Shown in pieces: positions 1 to 10,899 of a stretch of DNA of 64,000 bases. The stretch covers positions 99,257,213-99,321,212 of the forward strand of contig NC_135373.1 of assembly GCF_049243985.1 (NCBI RefSeq), read 5' to 3'. Origin of the DNA: Paroedura picta. Lineage: Eukaryota; Chordata; Lepidosauria; Squamata; Gekkonidae. A model generated the notes under the pieces. That model did no database searches. It was not told the origin of the DNA and worked only from the letters and a program-made list of their open reading frames with translations. Each line of letters begins with the position of its first letter. Within the stretch, counting starts at the first letter, position 1. A program made the position numbers and the translations under genes.

Positions 1-3000
1 TGAATCAGCAGCAGCAACAGCATTACAACTATCAGACCATCTTACCAGCCCCACCAAAGTACGGGTTCTTGCCTCCTGCAGTTGGTTCTTCTCCATTTCA
101 CGGGGCTCAGAGCTGCAGCTGCCTAACTATTCTTTCATCTTCAGCAGAAAATGGGGGCTCGTTGCAAGATGAGCAGTGGGGATGAGGTCATGCTGTCCTC
201 TCCTTCTGGGGACAAATCACTCTTGTAATCAGCCACATTCTGAATCAAGAGGGGTACATGACCTGCCGTCTTACTGAGTGAATGTTGCAGAGTTGCTGTA
301 GAAGTGGTCACGTTAGGCAAAACTGTCAGTAGGCTGGATGTGGGCAATATTTACATAAGCCCTTTAAAAAGTGCCTGGCAGTTTTAATGTTCTCCCCCCC
401 CCCCCCCCGGCCAATCAATTTTTAATAAAAGCTGCAGGTTATTTAATTGGCTCTGTCCAGTGACAGGCAGTGACTTCAGTCCTGGCTAGTATTTCTTTGG
501 GCACAAGGAGGGCAAGTGACAGGGAACTCCCAGGGGATTCTCAGGAATGGCTTGGGGGAAATTAGTACAGATCTCCCCCACCTCCTTGACCATGGGAATA
601 CTTAGCAGGATGCAAGCCAATTGCTGCTTATCTGATAGCACACCCTGGGGAGATCAGGGCTCTGTCAGAGCCTGCTAAGTTCCACAGGGCCTGTGAGACA
701 GAGCTGTTCTGCTGGGCCAGCCAAAAAACTCTTACATCTAAATTCTGGGCCTCCTTCCCGTCCCTTCTCTCCCCCCCCCTCCCCTTTTCCCTCCTCTGTA
801 CATTCAGATGACTGAAATTACTATCAATCTAGAATTGTTGGTGCTGACAGTGGTTTTATCTGTGATTTTAAAGTTTATTCAATGTTATGTTATGTAAATT
901 TTTATTAGTGTCATTATGATTTATCTGAATTGTTGTTCACCGCCCCAAGACAGCAGTGTCCGAGAGGGGCAGTGTATAACAAACAACCTCAAACACACAA
1001 ACAATTGTATATATGACTCAGCATACAGCTTTCTGCTTAATTGTGCCGTACACGTTACATATTTCACAGTCAGCAGCCAATGGATGATTGGGCAAAACCC
1101 CTTTCTAGTGTATTGTAGTAAGAATCTGAATCCCTAACTACCAGCAGGCAAAAGACACTGAAAGCTGCCAAAATGAATTTTCCCAGCAGTCGCTAAGCCA
1201 GGGACATTTGCCCGTGCTGCGTCTTGGAAGCGGCTTGTGAGGAGGGGTGGAGGCTTCCCGGGGGATGGGGGTGGGGAAGGGGCCCCAGCATCAGCCTTGC
1301 CATGGAATACTCAGTCCAGCCTTTCCTTCCCCCTCAGGCCTCCTGGAGAGCAGCAGAGTGGCAGTGCTGCCCCGCCCATGCGTGGTCTCTCTGCAGCTGT
1401 CAGCAGCACCTCTTCTGTTTCTTCCAGTTCTAACGGGTTGACGCGACAAAGCAGCAGTGCTCCAGCGGGCAAGCCAGGAACTCTCCCGAGCAATCTGGAT
1501 GACATGAAGGTAAGCCCTGGCGGCTGCGACCATCGCTGATGCAGGTGGGGGGGACAGAAAGCCTTCGGAACAAGTGTCCTTGCTGCTTGCCGAGCTGCAG
1601 TTATTTAGCTCAGTGCTGCTGTTGAAATAGCCACGGGTTGAATAAGTAAGGTGTAGTGCAGGGGTAGTCAAACTGCGGCCCTTCAGATGTCCGTGGACTG
1701 CAATTCCCAGGAGCCCCTGCCAGCATTCGCTGGCAGGGGCTCCTGGGATTTGTAGCCCATGGACATCTGGAGGGCTGCAGTTTGACTACCCCTGGCGTAC
1801 TGGTTAAAATATCAGACCAGAGTCTAGGAGAGCTGGATTCAGATCCCCCACTCAGGGAAGCCCCCTGTGTGGCCTTGGACCCGCCACACACTCTCAGCCT
1901 GACCCGCCTTATTTGTTGAGAGTATAACATGGAGGAGGGGGCAGCAGTGAGAAAAGTGGGATCCCTGAACATTTTCTAAACAAATAAATACTTGGAGGGT
2001 GGAGTTGATATTGACTGGCAGAAGGTTCTGTCACTACTTTAAAGGTGTTCCGAAGTGGAGGGCAGAATCCTTCTGGTTTGGTTTGTATGGAAGTCCTGCA
2101 GCTTTTGATTTAATTCTGGCGCGTTCCAGGTGGCGGAGCTGAAGCAGGAGTTGAAGCTGAGGGCGCTCCCTGTGTCAGGGAACAAGACAGATCTCATCGA
2201 GCGGCTCAAGGCCTATCAGGAGCAGAATGGTACAGCCGCCCATGCAGCCGCTGCTCCAAAGCCCAACACGGCGATTCTCCCCAAAGCTGCGGAAGTGGTG
2301 GTAGCCTTCCCAGCAGCCAGGCTGGGCGCGGGGCCAGCGCTGGTTAGCGCTGGCATCACTTCGGCAGAGGTGGTTGTGGCCACAGTGGCCGGCAATGGCG
2401 TGATGAAGTTCGGCAGCACAGGCTCCACCCCTCCGGTCTCTCCCACCCCCTCTGAGCGCTCGCTGCTGAGTGCCGGGGATGAGAACTCAACCAGCGGCGA
2501 TGCCTTTGGGGAGATGGTGACCTCTCCTTTGACTCAGCTCACCCTCCAAGCATCCCCGGTGCAATTCCTGGTGAAGGAAGAGAGCTCCAAAGCCATCAGC
2601 TGCAGTTCTAACGGGACGCCATGGGGAGAGCCTTGTGTTAACCGCAGCAAGGACACGGAGGCCCAGGACAAAGACCAGATGCTGCAAGAGAAAGACAAGC
2701 AGATTGAGGAACTCACGCGCATGCTGAAGCAGAAGCAGCAGCTGGTAGAGATGCTGAAGCTGCAGCTGGAGCGAGAGAAACGGTCTCAGCAGCCTCTGTC
2801 AGCCATGGTCGTTGGGGAGGAAGGCACAGCTCCAGCCCCAGCCCCTGAGCCACCCGCCTTTGGCGCCCCCACTAAGAATGAAAAGAGGCTTGTGAGTTGT
2901 CAATTTATGGGCCCCCCCAGCTGCCCCACCGATCAAGTAAAGCCCACACAGACCACTAGCCAAATGGACACCTCGGATTCAAGCTCTGTGCCAAAGAAAG

Positions 3001-6000
3001 CAGCCATGGTGAAGCAGGAGGTCCCAGAAGCAGCCACGGAGTCCCCACATCAAGCCTCCCACTTTTTCCTTGGCCAGCAAAGCCGGGGCTTCACTGACCT
3101 CATCAAAGGAGCGCCTCCCCCTACCCTCATCACGGATTCCACCGGCACTCACATAGTGCTCACAGTGACCAATCAGAATGCAGAGAGGCAGGGCCTCTCG
3201 CATCAGGAGAAGGCGGGGAATGGTTCTTTGCCACAAAAGGTAGGCATATACGTAGCACTTTGCACTGGGGGGGGATGGCTCTCCAATAACAAACACCTAG
3301 CCACTCAGTCTCTTTAGCAAGTCAGAACCAGGGTGTCTTAAATGGTATGAAGTCTGTGCATCCTTCAGGACGGTGGAGATCCTCTCACTTGCTTCATCCT
3401 TCCCCACATCTAGAAACCCCATTGGGTTTGCACTCAGTCCCCAGCACACCATCGTTTCCCTACCCCGTGGATCTGCTGGAGAGCCAGTTTGGTGTAGTGG
3501 TTAGGAGTGCGGACTTCTAATCTGGCATGCCGGGTTCGATTCTGCACTCCCCCACATGCAGACAGCTGGGTGACCTTGGGCTCGCCACGGCACTGATAAA
3601 GCTGTTCTGACCGGGCAGTGATATCAGGGCTCTCTCAGCCTCACCCACCCCACAGGGTGTCTGTTGTGGAGAGAGGAATAGGAAGGCGACTGTGAGCCAC
3701 TTTGAGCCTCCTTCATGTAGGGAAAAGCGGCATATAAGAACCAACTCTTCTTCTTCTGCTGCTGCTGCTGCAGCATCGGTCTTCCAGTTCATCCCTCTGC
3801 ATGGCTCTTATCCCATAGAAGGCGCAGGCACATACTGGCGGGGCACACTGACATTAATAGACAGATGTGTCTAAGCCTCAGGCTCAGGGCTAGACGTTAT
3901 GACTTTCCGTGAGCTGGATCTAGGTCCCCTGCATGTGTGAATACTGTACATGCAGCTCCAAAATGCCCTCCTGAGACAATTACATGGGGTGGAGGAGGCA
4001 GGAGATCATGGTCCCAGCAGAATCAGGCCCCTGCCATTCTTTAAAAGGCAGTTCCTCGGAGCCTCTGTGTGACTTGTAAAGAAGTATCCTTTGAGCCTAG
4101 AGACGTTCTTCTGCTGAGTTTAGTGCACATCATAGCCTGTGCCCATTCTGGCTCTCTGGAACGGTTTGTGCATGGGGGAAAGGGGGGGTTCTATTAAAAC
4201 TCTAAAACATTTGCATCTCATTCACTTTCAGAGAGTCCCACCACTTTCTCCGAACGCATCTATCCAGCAACCTGTAAGCAGCTCTCAACCTCCTGTGCAA
4301 CAGACACAAAGTGAACCTGTCAGGAAGGTAGTTGCCTATCCTGTTTCCGTTGTGGGGTGAATGGAAAGGGGAGGAGGAGGCGTGCAAATTGGCTGCTGCA
4401 TATGGGACTTGGAAGGCAAGATGTCCTCTTCCCTACTGAGCTCGCTCATAAACCCTCACCCACTGGCTGCAGCGGAGAGGTGGATCCCCTGGAAACAGCA
4501 GTTCTGTCTCCTTTTGCTCCAGGGTTAAAAGCCCTGCCTGTTCACTGACATGGCATATTCCTCAGTGTGGAAGTGGGTGGTTAGGATGCAGTCGCAGGAT
4601 GAGCTCAAAGCCTTTGGTGGGCCAGCTGTGTTTGAGTCCTGGCTTCTCTTGTTCACTGTGAACTGGCCACAGGGACGTGGGAGTGGAAGGGGTGAGCCGA
4701 AATGGGAATGTGTTACCCTTAGGGCCCAAAGACCTTACTGAGATGGGATTTTGATGCAGCTTTGCCCATGTCCTGGATGGGGAAGGAGTCTGTGCATAGC
4801 TTTATTTTTCCCTACAAGAACACACAGCAGCCGTTGGCATATGTTGTGGGAAGGAATGTGGTGTGTTTGGGGGCATTGTGGGGTGGAAGCAACACCTGTT
4901 CCTTCCTTGCCATTAAGCACTGAGCCTTCTCTGAGTTGCCACAACGCTGTCTTGGGTTCTGTTTCTTGGTCATGCTGTGATAGAATGCTGTGACAGAGCT
5001 TTTGCTTGCTTGAATGGCACACGTGTCATATAGATATGCATTGTTTGTCATGTAGAGACTGTAGTGGGACAGTATGTGTATGAGAGAGAAGTACTGAGTC
5101 TTGGAGACCCTATGAATTAATGTCCTCCAAGACATCCTATACTTCGCTGACTTCCTCAGGTCTTGCAGACTGAAGGCCATGGCTCCCTTGATTGAGTCAA
5201 TCCATCTCCTGCTGCCTTTGACTTGTCCCAGCTTTTATTGACTTTTCCAGTGATTCTGGTCTTCTCATAATGTGACCAAAGTCCAAGGTTGCCATTTTAG
5301 TTTCTAGGGAGAGATCAGGATTGATTTGGTCCAGAACCTATGTACTTGTTGTTTTGGCCATCCATGATATTTGTAAAGCTCTTTTCCAACACAACATCGC
5401 AACTTTCTTCATTGTCCATCTTTCACACCCATACAACACAGTAACGGGGAAGATGTTTCTAATCACCAGCGACACATCTGTATGCTCAGGAATCTTTTCC
5501 AGCTCCTGTCCTTCCCAGTCTCGGTCTCCTTCTGATTTCTCCCCTTTAGTTGGTGATGGAGCAAGGAATAGAAAATCCTTCAATTTCTTCTTCAACAGCC
5601 TTAAAGTCATGTAATTCCTTGGCAGTCATCAGTTTTGTCTTTGTGATGTTCAGCTTTCATCCTGATTTTGGCACTTTCTGCATTAACCATCAGTAGTTAT
5701 GTCAAGTCTTTGCTGTCTTCTGCCAGTATTGTGGTGTTACCTGCATATCTAAAATTGTTAACCTTCCTTCCACCATTTTTCACTCTACCTTCATCAAAAT
5801 CGAATCTAGCTTTCCTTTTGGTATGTTCTGCCTATAGATTAGAGAAAGGGAGATGCATCATTGTCTGACATTTTTGCCAATAAGAAACTATTCTGCTTCT
5901 CCATATTCCATCCTAACAGTAGGCTCTTGTCCAAAGTAAAGGTTACACATCACAACAATCTGGTGTTCTCACATACCATTGTCTCTTAAATCAACCACAG

Positions 6001-9000
6001 CTTTTTATTTATTTATTTATATTTATATCCCGCCCTCCCCGAAGGCTCATGATCCACACAGTAAAGTTTTTCACTGTACTCTATGAAAGACCAGCTGATT
6101 TTCTTCTGAAATTCTCTTGTATGTGCTAGTAACCAGCATAAACTTGCAGTATGCCCTCTAGTACCTGTTCCTTTATTGAATCCAGATTGTACACCTGGCA
6201 TTTCTCATTCTGTGTATGATAACAGTCTTTGTTGCAAGATTTTGAGCATTACTTTACTTGTGTGAAAAAATTAAAGTGATAGTCTGATAGTTGCTGCACT
6301 CTTTGACGTCTCTTACTTTGGAACTGGAATGCAGATTCAGTGTTTCCAGTGTGATAGGAAAATAAATGCCCCCAATTACTTTTAGGGTCTTTTGCTAAAT
6401 TACCTTGTCAGTATTTGCAATGTTGCCATATTTTTGGGCTGTACACTTTGAATTCTGTACCTCTTTTCTAAAATAAACCCCAACTGTCTTAAATCAGTTG
6501 TTGGAATAAAGCTTGAGAATGGGTGTGTGTGTGCATAAAGGGGCTCCGGAAAGGGCAGCCTTGAAAAGGGTTTGTGGGGCTGGAGCTTGTACCCCAACTT
6601 ATGGCTTTGCTTCTTCTACTTTCCTGATTTCCATTATTTCTTTCTGTATATCCTTTACCCTCCTAAGTCCTTTCTAGTAGATTCTGAATGATACAAAACC
6701 TCAAACAATGCAACCTAGGGTAGAGTAGAAGCAGGATAGTCAGTGTTGTGATTTGCGTCCAGAGTGTTTCTTCAGCACAGAATCCATGTTGGCAAAGAGG
6801 GTGCGTGGCTGTTCCTGTGTGCTGTGGATTCCTTTTGATTATACAGCATCACAAGACACCTTAGCTTCCAAATTGGCTTCTTCCCCTCCCCCTTTAATTA
6901 GGAAATCTGGCATTTCTCTTCTTTAACTTTGCATCTCTCCATAGGGTCCGAAGCCAAATCTGCCGATGGTCAGTAGGCAGTTTCCTCAAACAGTCTTGTC
7001 TTTCTCAACACCTCCCAACTTGCAGCCCTTCTACCTAAATGGCTTCCGCAAAGGACCCCTGAAAGCCAACGTTCCTGGCAGAGCTGGCCAGCCTAGTGTG
7101 CCCCAAAAGGTACACAAGTCAGCAAGCCTGACTGGGGGGCAGATGACTCTTTTGCACAGGGAAGAGAGGACCCGAACTGATGTTCCAGCCTCATCTGCAG
7201 GGATTTGTGTCCCTTTGCCATACTGAAATGAGGCTGCCTCTGACATAGCCCTTACTGATAGGTCAGGGGAAGGAGATTAGAAGGATGTGTATTGATTTGC
7301 CTGTCCATGAGTCAAGTGCAAGCCTCTTGCAAGCTTTCACATCTAAGAAGACTGAGCTGCAGCTGGAGGGATTCTCCCCACCCTGAATACACACTTTTAG
7401 TTTGTTTTGGTGCTTACTTGGAAGAGAAGGGGTTAAATATGAACATCCACTTAGGGCAAAGGCAGAAAACATAATTTCACCTCTGACTTGCCCTCATGAT
7501 TCCGTCACACAGCCTCCTATGACTGCCTGCACAGTATCTTCCTGCTGCCTATGTGATTGCCTTGGGAAGAATCTTAATTTTAAGAGGAAAGCAGCAGCTT
7601 TGAATAGGGGGCAGGCTGTGGGCAATAACTAGGTTCAGGGATGTTTTGAAATTTCTCCATTTTCCCTGGATGAACATTTGTTAGCAGATCTAGACCAATC
7701 AAGAGGGAGGGAGGGGGCTTTTGAAACCCCCAGTACCTCTTGAGCATTTTAGAGACTCATCTGCTCTGAGTGGCCAGACTTGAGATGCGAACTTGTTCCA
7801 ACTCTGGAAGGCCTCCTTTCATTCCCCCCCTCCCACTCATTTGCTCATCCTTAGCATCCCACTGTAGCAGCCTGTCCAGTTGTCTTACAGAAGAGCAAAA
7901 TAATGAAGCTAGGATGTGGTGAGAAGACCAGAGCTAGGAGTTCACCTGCATATGTCTGTGACAGGCGGGGTGAATTTTGACAAGCAAGTGGCCATGTTCT
8001 TCATGGTATGACAGGTGTCTTTATGTCAAATGGATGATAATTATTGTATTCTTAGAGAATTCCTGCATCATGACATGTAGGTGATACGAAATACCATAGT
8101 GAACAAATAGGCCACATGCAGTATGTGAACTTCTACCATGCAACAGTCTACAGTTGTGGGTCAAATGGAGTGCAGAGCTTTGTGGTTCAAAAACAGTCCT
8201 TGTCAGGTTGTGTGGTCTGTATGGTATACTTTTCAGTACTATGCATGTGGTGGGTGGTGTAAAGGGCAGTAGTGCCCCTGAAGAGGGAAACGAGATGTTG
8301 TAACAGTAGTTGGGCCCGTCATTAGCTGAATTGGGGTAATTTTTGCATCTCAAGCAATTCACAGAAATTATCCATCTGAGAAGACAATTCTTGCCTTTTC
8401 ATGGTCTCTTTTGTCCCCCCACAGCTTCTCTTGCAGCCAGGCTCTCCACCTCCTCCATCACCATCCCACATGGAACTTGAACAGCCAAGCTCATCTTTCT
8501 TTGCTGCTGCCCCACCACTGCCTCTCCCTGCGTCCTCCATGCTGATGAAAGAGCCACCAGGTTATGAAGAGGCTGTGAAGCAACAACCAAAGGCCCCTGA
8601 GGTGAGAATGGCCACTGTCCCTCAAGTCAGGAAAGGCACTTGTTGAGGCACATGCTGAACTGCATGCAGGCTGGAGTGGTCTTGCCACGTTTTGGGGGTG
8701 TCTACTCTGGATACCGAGCCTCTTGTGGTGCGGAGTGGTAAGGCAGCAGACATGCAGTCTGAAAGCTCTGCCCATGAGGCTGGGAGTTCAATCCCAGCAG
8801 CTGGCTCAAGGTTGACTCAGCCTTCCATCCTTCCGAGGTCGGTAAAATGAGTACCCAGCTTGCTGGGGGGTAAACGGTCATGACTGGGGAAGGCACTGGC
8901 AAACCACCCCGTATTGAGTCTGCCATGAAAATGCTAGAGGGCGTCACCCCAAGGGTCAGACATGACCCGGTGCTTGCACAGGGGATACCTTTACCTTTAC

Positions 9001-10272
9001 TCTGGATACCATGGGGGTTGGATGTCTGTGCCATTCTTGCTGAGTAAATATCTATCTTCGGTGGGTGAATGGGCGGTTTGGCAGGCAGATTTATAGTCGT
9101 TAGGAGCTGGAAGTTGCACCGTGTCCCTTGAATGTGATCTCTAAACAAGCGTGTTCCCTTTCTTAGGAGAATGGCTGTTCAAGTCAGCAGATGGATGACT
9201 TGTTCGACATTTTAATTGAGCATGGAGGTAAGAGGGGAACAAGTGCTTTATATCAGGTACCTCCTATTTTCTCTGATGGTCTCTGTGGTTGGTATACATT
9301 GGAGTTGGCCGTCAGGATGAATGCACTTAGAAGCTTCTGTTCCAAGCAACAGAGATTTGTATTCACTGGATGTGGGAAGAGTCACCAGCACCACATATTG
9401 TCACACATGAAGCTGCCTTATATTGAATCAGATCATTGGCACATCAGAGCCAGTATTGTCTGCTCAGACTGGCAGCAACTCTGCAGGGTGTCATGCAGAG
9501 GTCTTTCACATCCCCTGAAGCCTGATCCTTGTAGCTGGAGATGTTGAGGATTGAACCTGGAATCTTCTGCATACCAAGTAATTTCTCTACCAATGAACTA
9601 CAGACCCTCTTAGTGAACATGTTAGTCAATCGTAAGATGTCATTCTGCTGGTAAATTCCATAGGTCTAGTATAAGCACACTATTGGGTGCCAGTTTGCAT
9701 CCAGGTCAGGTTCAAGGTCCTGGTTTTGACCTTCAAGGCTATATGTGGTTTGGGCCCTACCTACTTGTGGGACCGCTTACCTCCTTACGCCCCTCGCAGA
9801 GCACTTTGCTCTGCAGGTATGAATTTGCTGATGGTCCTGGGACCCCAAGAGGTGCGCCTGGCCTCAACCAGGGCCAGGGCATTTTCGGTCCTGGCCCCTA
9901 CCCGGTGTAATGAGCTCCCAGAAGAGCTGTGTGCCCTTACAGAGGTTGCAGGATTCTGCAGGGCCTACAAAACGGAGTTCTTCTGCCAGGGGTTAGGTTG
10001 AGGCCAAGAGGAGGCCCTGGGGTTTGGGTTTCCCCTCCCTCTGGTTCCTGGGCTCGGTATTAGACTGGGCCTGAATGTCGATAATCTGTTCCCTGGTCTT
10101 TCCAATACAAATGCATTATAACTGTAATCCTATTGCTGACCATAGCTATGAGTTGCAGGGGGAGGGGTGGTTTAAGATTGTATTGAACAATGTTTTTAAG
10201 TACTTTGATGATATTTTATTGTGAACTGCCACGAGCCACCTTACTGGGAGCGGCGGTATGTATGTATGTATG

Positions 10273-10304
<32 letters not shown>

Positions 10305-10899
10305 CTGCCCTGAAGATGGCCAGTGATGGCTACCTGGGCTTTGCCACATGGGGTAATGTTGCCTATATTGGTATACTCAAGTGCATTTTTTCCCTCTCAC
10401 AGAGATTTCTGCTCAGTTTAAGGAGCAGTCTTCCCCATCAAGGAAAGACAGCACTGTTTCTCCCGGATGCCCTTCTCCGTCCAGCAGCCACCATTCCTCA
10501 AAGCTCCCCCTGCAGGGGTCCCTGGGCCACCCTTCCCCAGCAGGCAGGCTGGAAGACTTCTTGGAGAGCAGCACTGGTCTCCCCTTGATGACCTCTGGCC
10601 CTGACGGACTGGAGCCTCTCTCTCTGATTGACCTCTACAGTGAGATGCTAAGCAGTTCCGCTATCCTGGACCACCCGTCTTCACCTATGGACACATCAGA
10701 ATTGCACTTTGCCCCTGAGCCCTCTGGGGGACCAAGTTTAGACTTGGCTGAGGCTAATTTGGACAGCATGGATTGGTTGGAGCTGCCTGGAGGGCCAGTG
10801 ATGAGCCTCACCCCCCTCAGTACTGCAACTCCTAGCCTCTTTTCCACAGACTTTCTCGATGGACATGACCTGCAACTGCACTGGGATTCTTGCTTATAG
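1..10899 (+). CDS. MRTFA: MRTFA (MKL1), 3' portion, spliced, 8 coding exons in window
   Basis: Myocardin-related transcription factor A is a coactivator of SRF; monomeric actin binds its N-terminal RPEL repeats and controls nuclear entry. The RPEL exons lie left of the window. Coding exons read by GT-AG sites and continuous phase: 1-58, 1338-1509, 2130-3239, 4232-4327, 6945-7109, 8425-8601, 9167-9227, 10403-10899. The first exon encodes the Q-rich stretch NQQQQQHYNYQ, followed by a Ser-rich linker ending LDDMK, then SAP domain, leucine zipper, Pro/Ser-rich linker and C-terminal transactivation domain ending HWDSCL. About 777 residues are encoded here, more than the ~655 I would expect from the human protein over the same span. 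The excess comes partly from two extra in-phase exons. Identity is very secure; the start lies outside the window. Confidence 0.95.
59..1337 (+). other. MRTFA intron, no recognised element
   Basis: Donor GTACGG at 59 to acceptor CCCCTCAG at 1337. It contains a poly-C run near 396-408 and C/T-rich tracts near 765-795. I recognise no transposon. Confidence 0.6.
1659..1794. mobile_element. Palindromic hAT-type MITE, copy 1
   Basis: Starts CAGGGGTAGTCAAAC and ends with the reverse complement GTTTGACTACCCCTG; the whole element folds into one hairpin. Flanks GTGTAGTG and GCGTACTG match 6 of 8, a decayed target duplication. It lies in an MRTFA intron. Confidence 0.85.
1800..1990 (+). repeat. Old tRNA-derived SINE fragment
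   Basis: The order is TGGTTAAAATATCAGACC, then GATTCAGATCCCCCACT, then CTCAGCCTGACC, ATGGAGGAGG and AAAGTGGGAT. This is the tRNA-head/body/tail order of diverged Sauria-type SINEs seen elsewhere in the window (28400, 38440, 49205, 62845). Confidence 0.5.
2130..3239 (+). CDS. MRTFA: MRTFA large exon: SAP domain and leucine zipper
   Basis: This 1110-bp exon (370 codons, phase 0 at both ends) opens with VAELKQELKLRALPVSG and continues to LIERLKAYQEQ. That is the SAP fold, a helix-turn-helix DNA-binding motif of the MRTF family. Around 2400-2450 lies the conserved FGSTGSTPPVSPTPSERSLL phospho-site-rich segment. At about 2670-2790 is the dimerising leucine zipper, starting KDQMLQEKDKQIEELTRML. 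Near the 3' end is PPTLITDSTGTHIVLTVTN, also conserved with the human protein. The splice acceptor is at 2128-2129 and the donor GTAGGC follows 3239. Reading on past 3239 in frame reaches a stop at about 3317, but this is intron. Confidence 0.95.
3483..3772 (+). mobile_element. Sauria-type tRNA SINE, full length
   Basis: The head GAGCCAGTTTGGTGTAGTGG contains a pol III A box and GGGTTCGATTCTGC is the B box. The body runs through CCACTTTGAGCC to AAAAGCGGCATATAAGAACC, with a CTTCTTCTTCT tail passing into (CTG)n. The 3' tail resembles the BovB-mobilised SINE class of squamates. It lies in the MRTFA intron after exon 2130-3239. Confidence 0.8.
4232..4327 (+). CDS. MRTFA: MRTFA in-phase exon, 32 codons, Gln/Pro/Ser-rich
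   Basis: Acceptor TTTCAG ends at 4231 and donor GTAGTT follows 4327. The 96-bp insert is phase 0 at both ends and encodes RVPPLSPNASIQQPVSSSQ and then PPVQQTQSEPVRK. I do not recall this segment in the human canonical MRTF-A protein, where the conserved LTVTN block is followed more directly by the QPGSP block. It may be an exon retained in reptiles, or alternatively spliced. The composition fits the low-complexity linker of the family. Function is unknown. Confidence 0.7.
5075..6270 (-). mobile_element. Degraded RTE/BovB-like LINE, 3' ORF2 part
   Basis: Minus-strand translation gives reverse-transcriptase pieces in order: FNKGTGTRGHTASLCWLL with YCVDHE (~6180-6070), NNFRYAGNTTILAEDS (decayed YADD box, ~5760-5710), FPVTVLYGCERWTMKKVA (~5450-5395), and SRRWIDSIKGAMAFSLQDLR with LIHRVSKTQ (~5215-5090). 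The C-terminal HRVTK-like end is typical of BovB. Stops and frame changes are many. A foreign LINE tail interrupts it at 6003-6050. It lies within an MRTFA intron. Confidence 0.75.
6003..6050 (-). repeat. CR1/L2-type 3' tail nested in BovB LINE
   Basis: TTTATTTATTTATATTTATA followed by TCCCGCCCTCCCCG is the reverse complement of the (AAATA)n-ended 3' tail seen in lizard CR1/L2 elements. It splits the RT coding order of the surrounding LINE. Confidence 0.5.
6945..7109 (+). CDS. MRTFA: MRTFA in-phase exon, 55 codons
   Basis: Acceptor CTCCATAG ends at 6944 and donor GTACAC follows 7109. The exon is 165 bp and phase 0 at both ends, with no stop in frame. It begins GPKPNLPMVSRQFPQ and ends GRAGQPSVPQK. 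Like the 32-codon exon upstream, it sits between the LTVTN block and the QPGSP block and has no counterpart I recall in the human canonical protein. Both this exon and the end of the 2130-3239 exon finish with a Pro-Gln-Lys codon series before the donor, so an old exon duplication is conceivable. That idea is inference. Confidence 0.65.
8425..9227 (+). CDS. MRTFA: MRTFA exons with the KEPPGYEEA and QQMDDLFDILI motifs
   Basis: Two exons, 8425-8601 and 9167-9227. The first encodes LLLQPGSPPPPSPSHMELEQ and ends with the conserved MKEPPGYEEAVKQQPKAPE. The second encodes ENGCSSQQMDDLFDILIEHG and leaves a phase-1 codon for the last exon. Both match family-conserved MRTF blocks. The intron between them holds a complete tRNA-derived SINE with target duplications. 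Confidence 0.93.
8716..8998 (+). mobile_element. tRNA-derived SINE with 12-bp target duplication
   Basis: The tRNA-like head GAGCCTCTTGTGGTGCGGAG has a B box GGGAGTTCAATCC. The body includes CCTTCCGAGGTCGGTAAAAT and the tail ends ATACCTTTACCTTTA. The flanking direct repeat ACTCTGGATACC is present at 8704-8715 and 8999-9010. A second copy, inverted, is cut by the window end at 63806. Confidence 0.9.
9400..9611 (-). mobile_element. tRNA-derived SINE (reverse orientation)
   Basis: Body CATGAAGCTGCCTTATATTG; the right end TCTCTACCAATGAACTACAG and GGATTGAACCTGGAATC are the reverse-complemented A/B boxes. A decayed second copy is at 58505-58665. Confidence 0.65.
9690..10302 (+). mobile_element. 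CR1-like LINE 3' end with (TATG)n tail
   Basis: Carries TGGTTTGGGCCCTACCTACT, AATGAGCTCCCAGAAGAGCT and CGAGCCACCTTACTGGGAGC, hallmark blocks of reptile CR1/L2 3' ends. It ends in a microsatellite (TATG)n at 10255-10302. It lies in the last MRTFA intron. Confidence 0.7.
10403..10899 (+). CDS. MRTFA: MRTFA last coding exon: transactivation domain
   Basis: Acceptor CTCTCACAG ends at 10402. The preceding exon ends in phase 1 and this one completes the codon. It encodes the acidic, Ser/Pro-rich C-terminal activation domain, including GRLEDFLESSTGLPL, PEPLSLID-like and LDSMDWLEL motifs and the terminal FLDGHDLQLHWDSCL, followed by TAG at 10897-10899. These blocks match the human MRTF-A C terminus nearly residue for residue, which fixes both reading frame and stop. 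Confidence 0.96.

Noticed and set aside
3240-3317. Extension of the MRTFA exon to an in-frame stop
   Set aside because: A strong GTAGGC donor at 3240 joins in phase to downstream exons that encode conserved MRTFA sequence.
3483-3560. tRNA gene
   Set aside because: A and B boxes are present but the cloverleaf is not kept and the region continues into a SINE body and tail.
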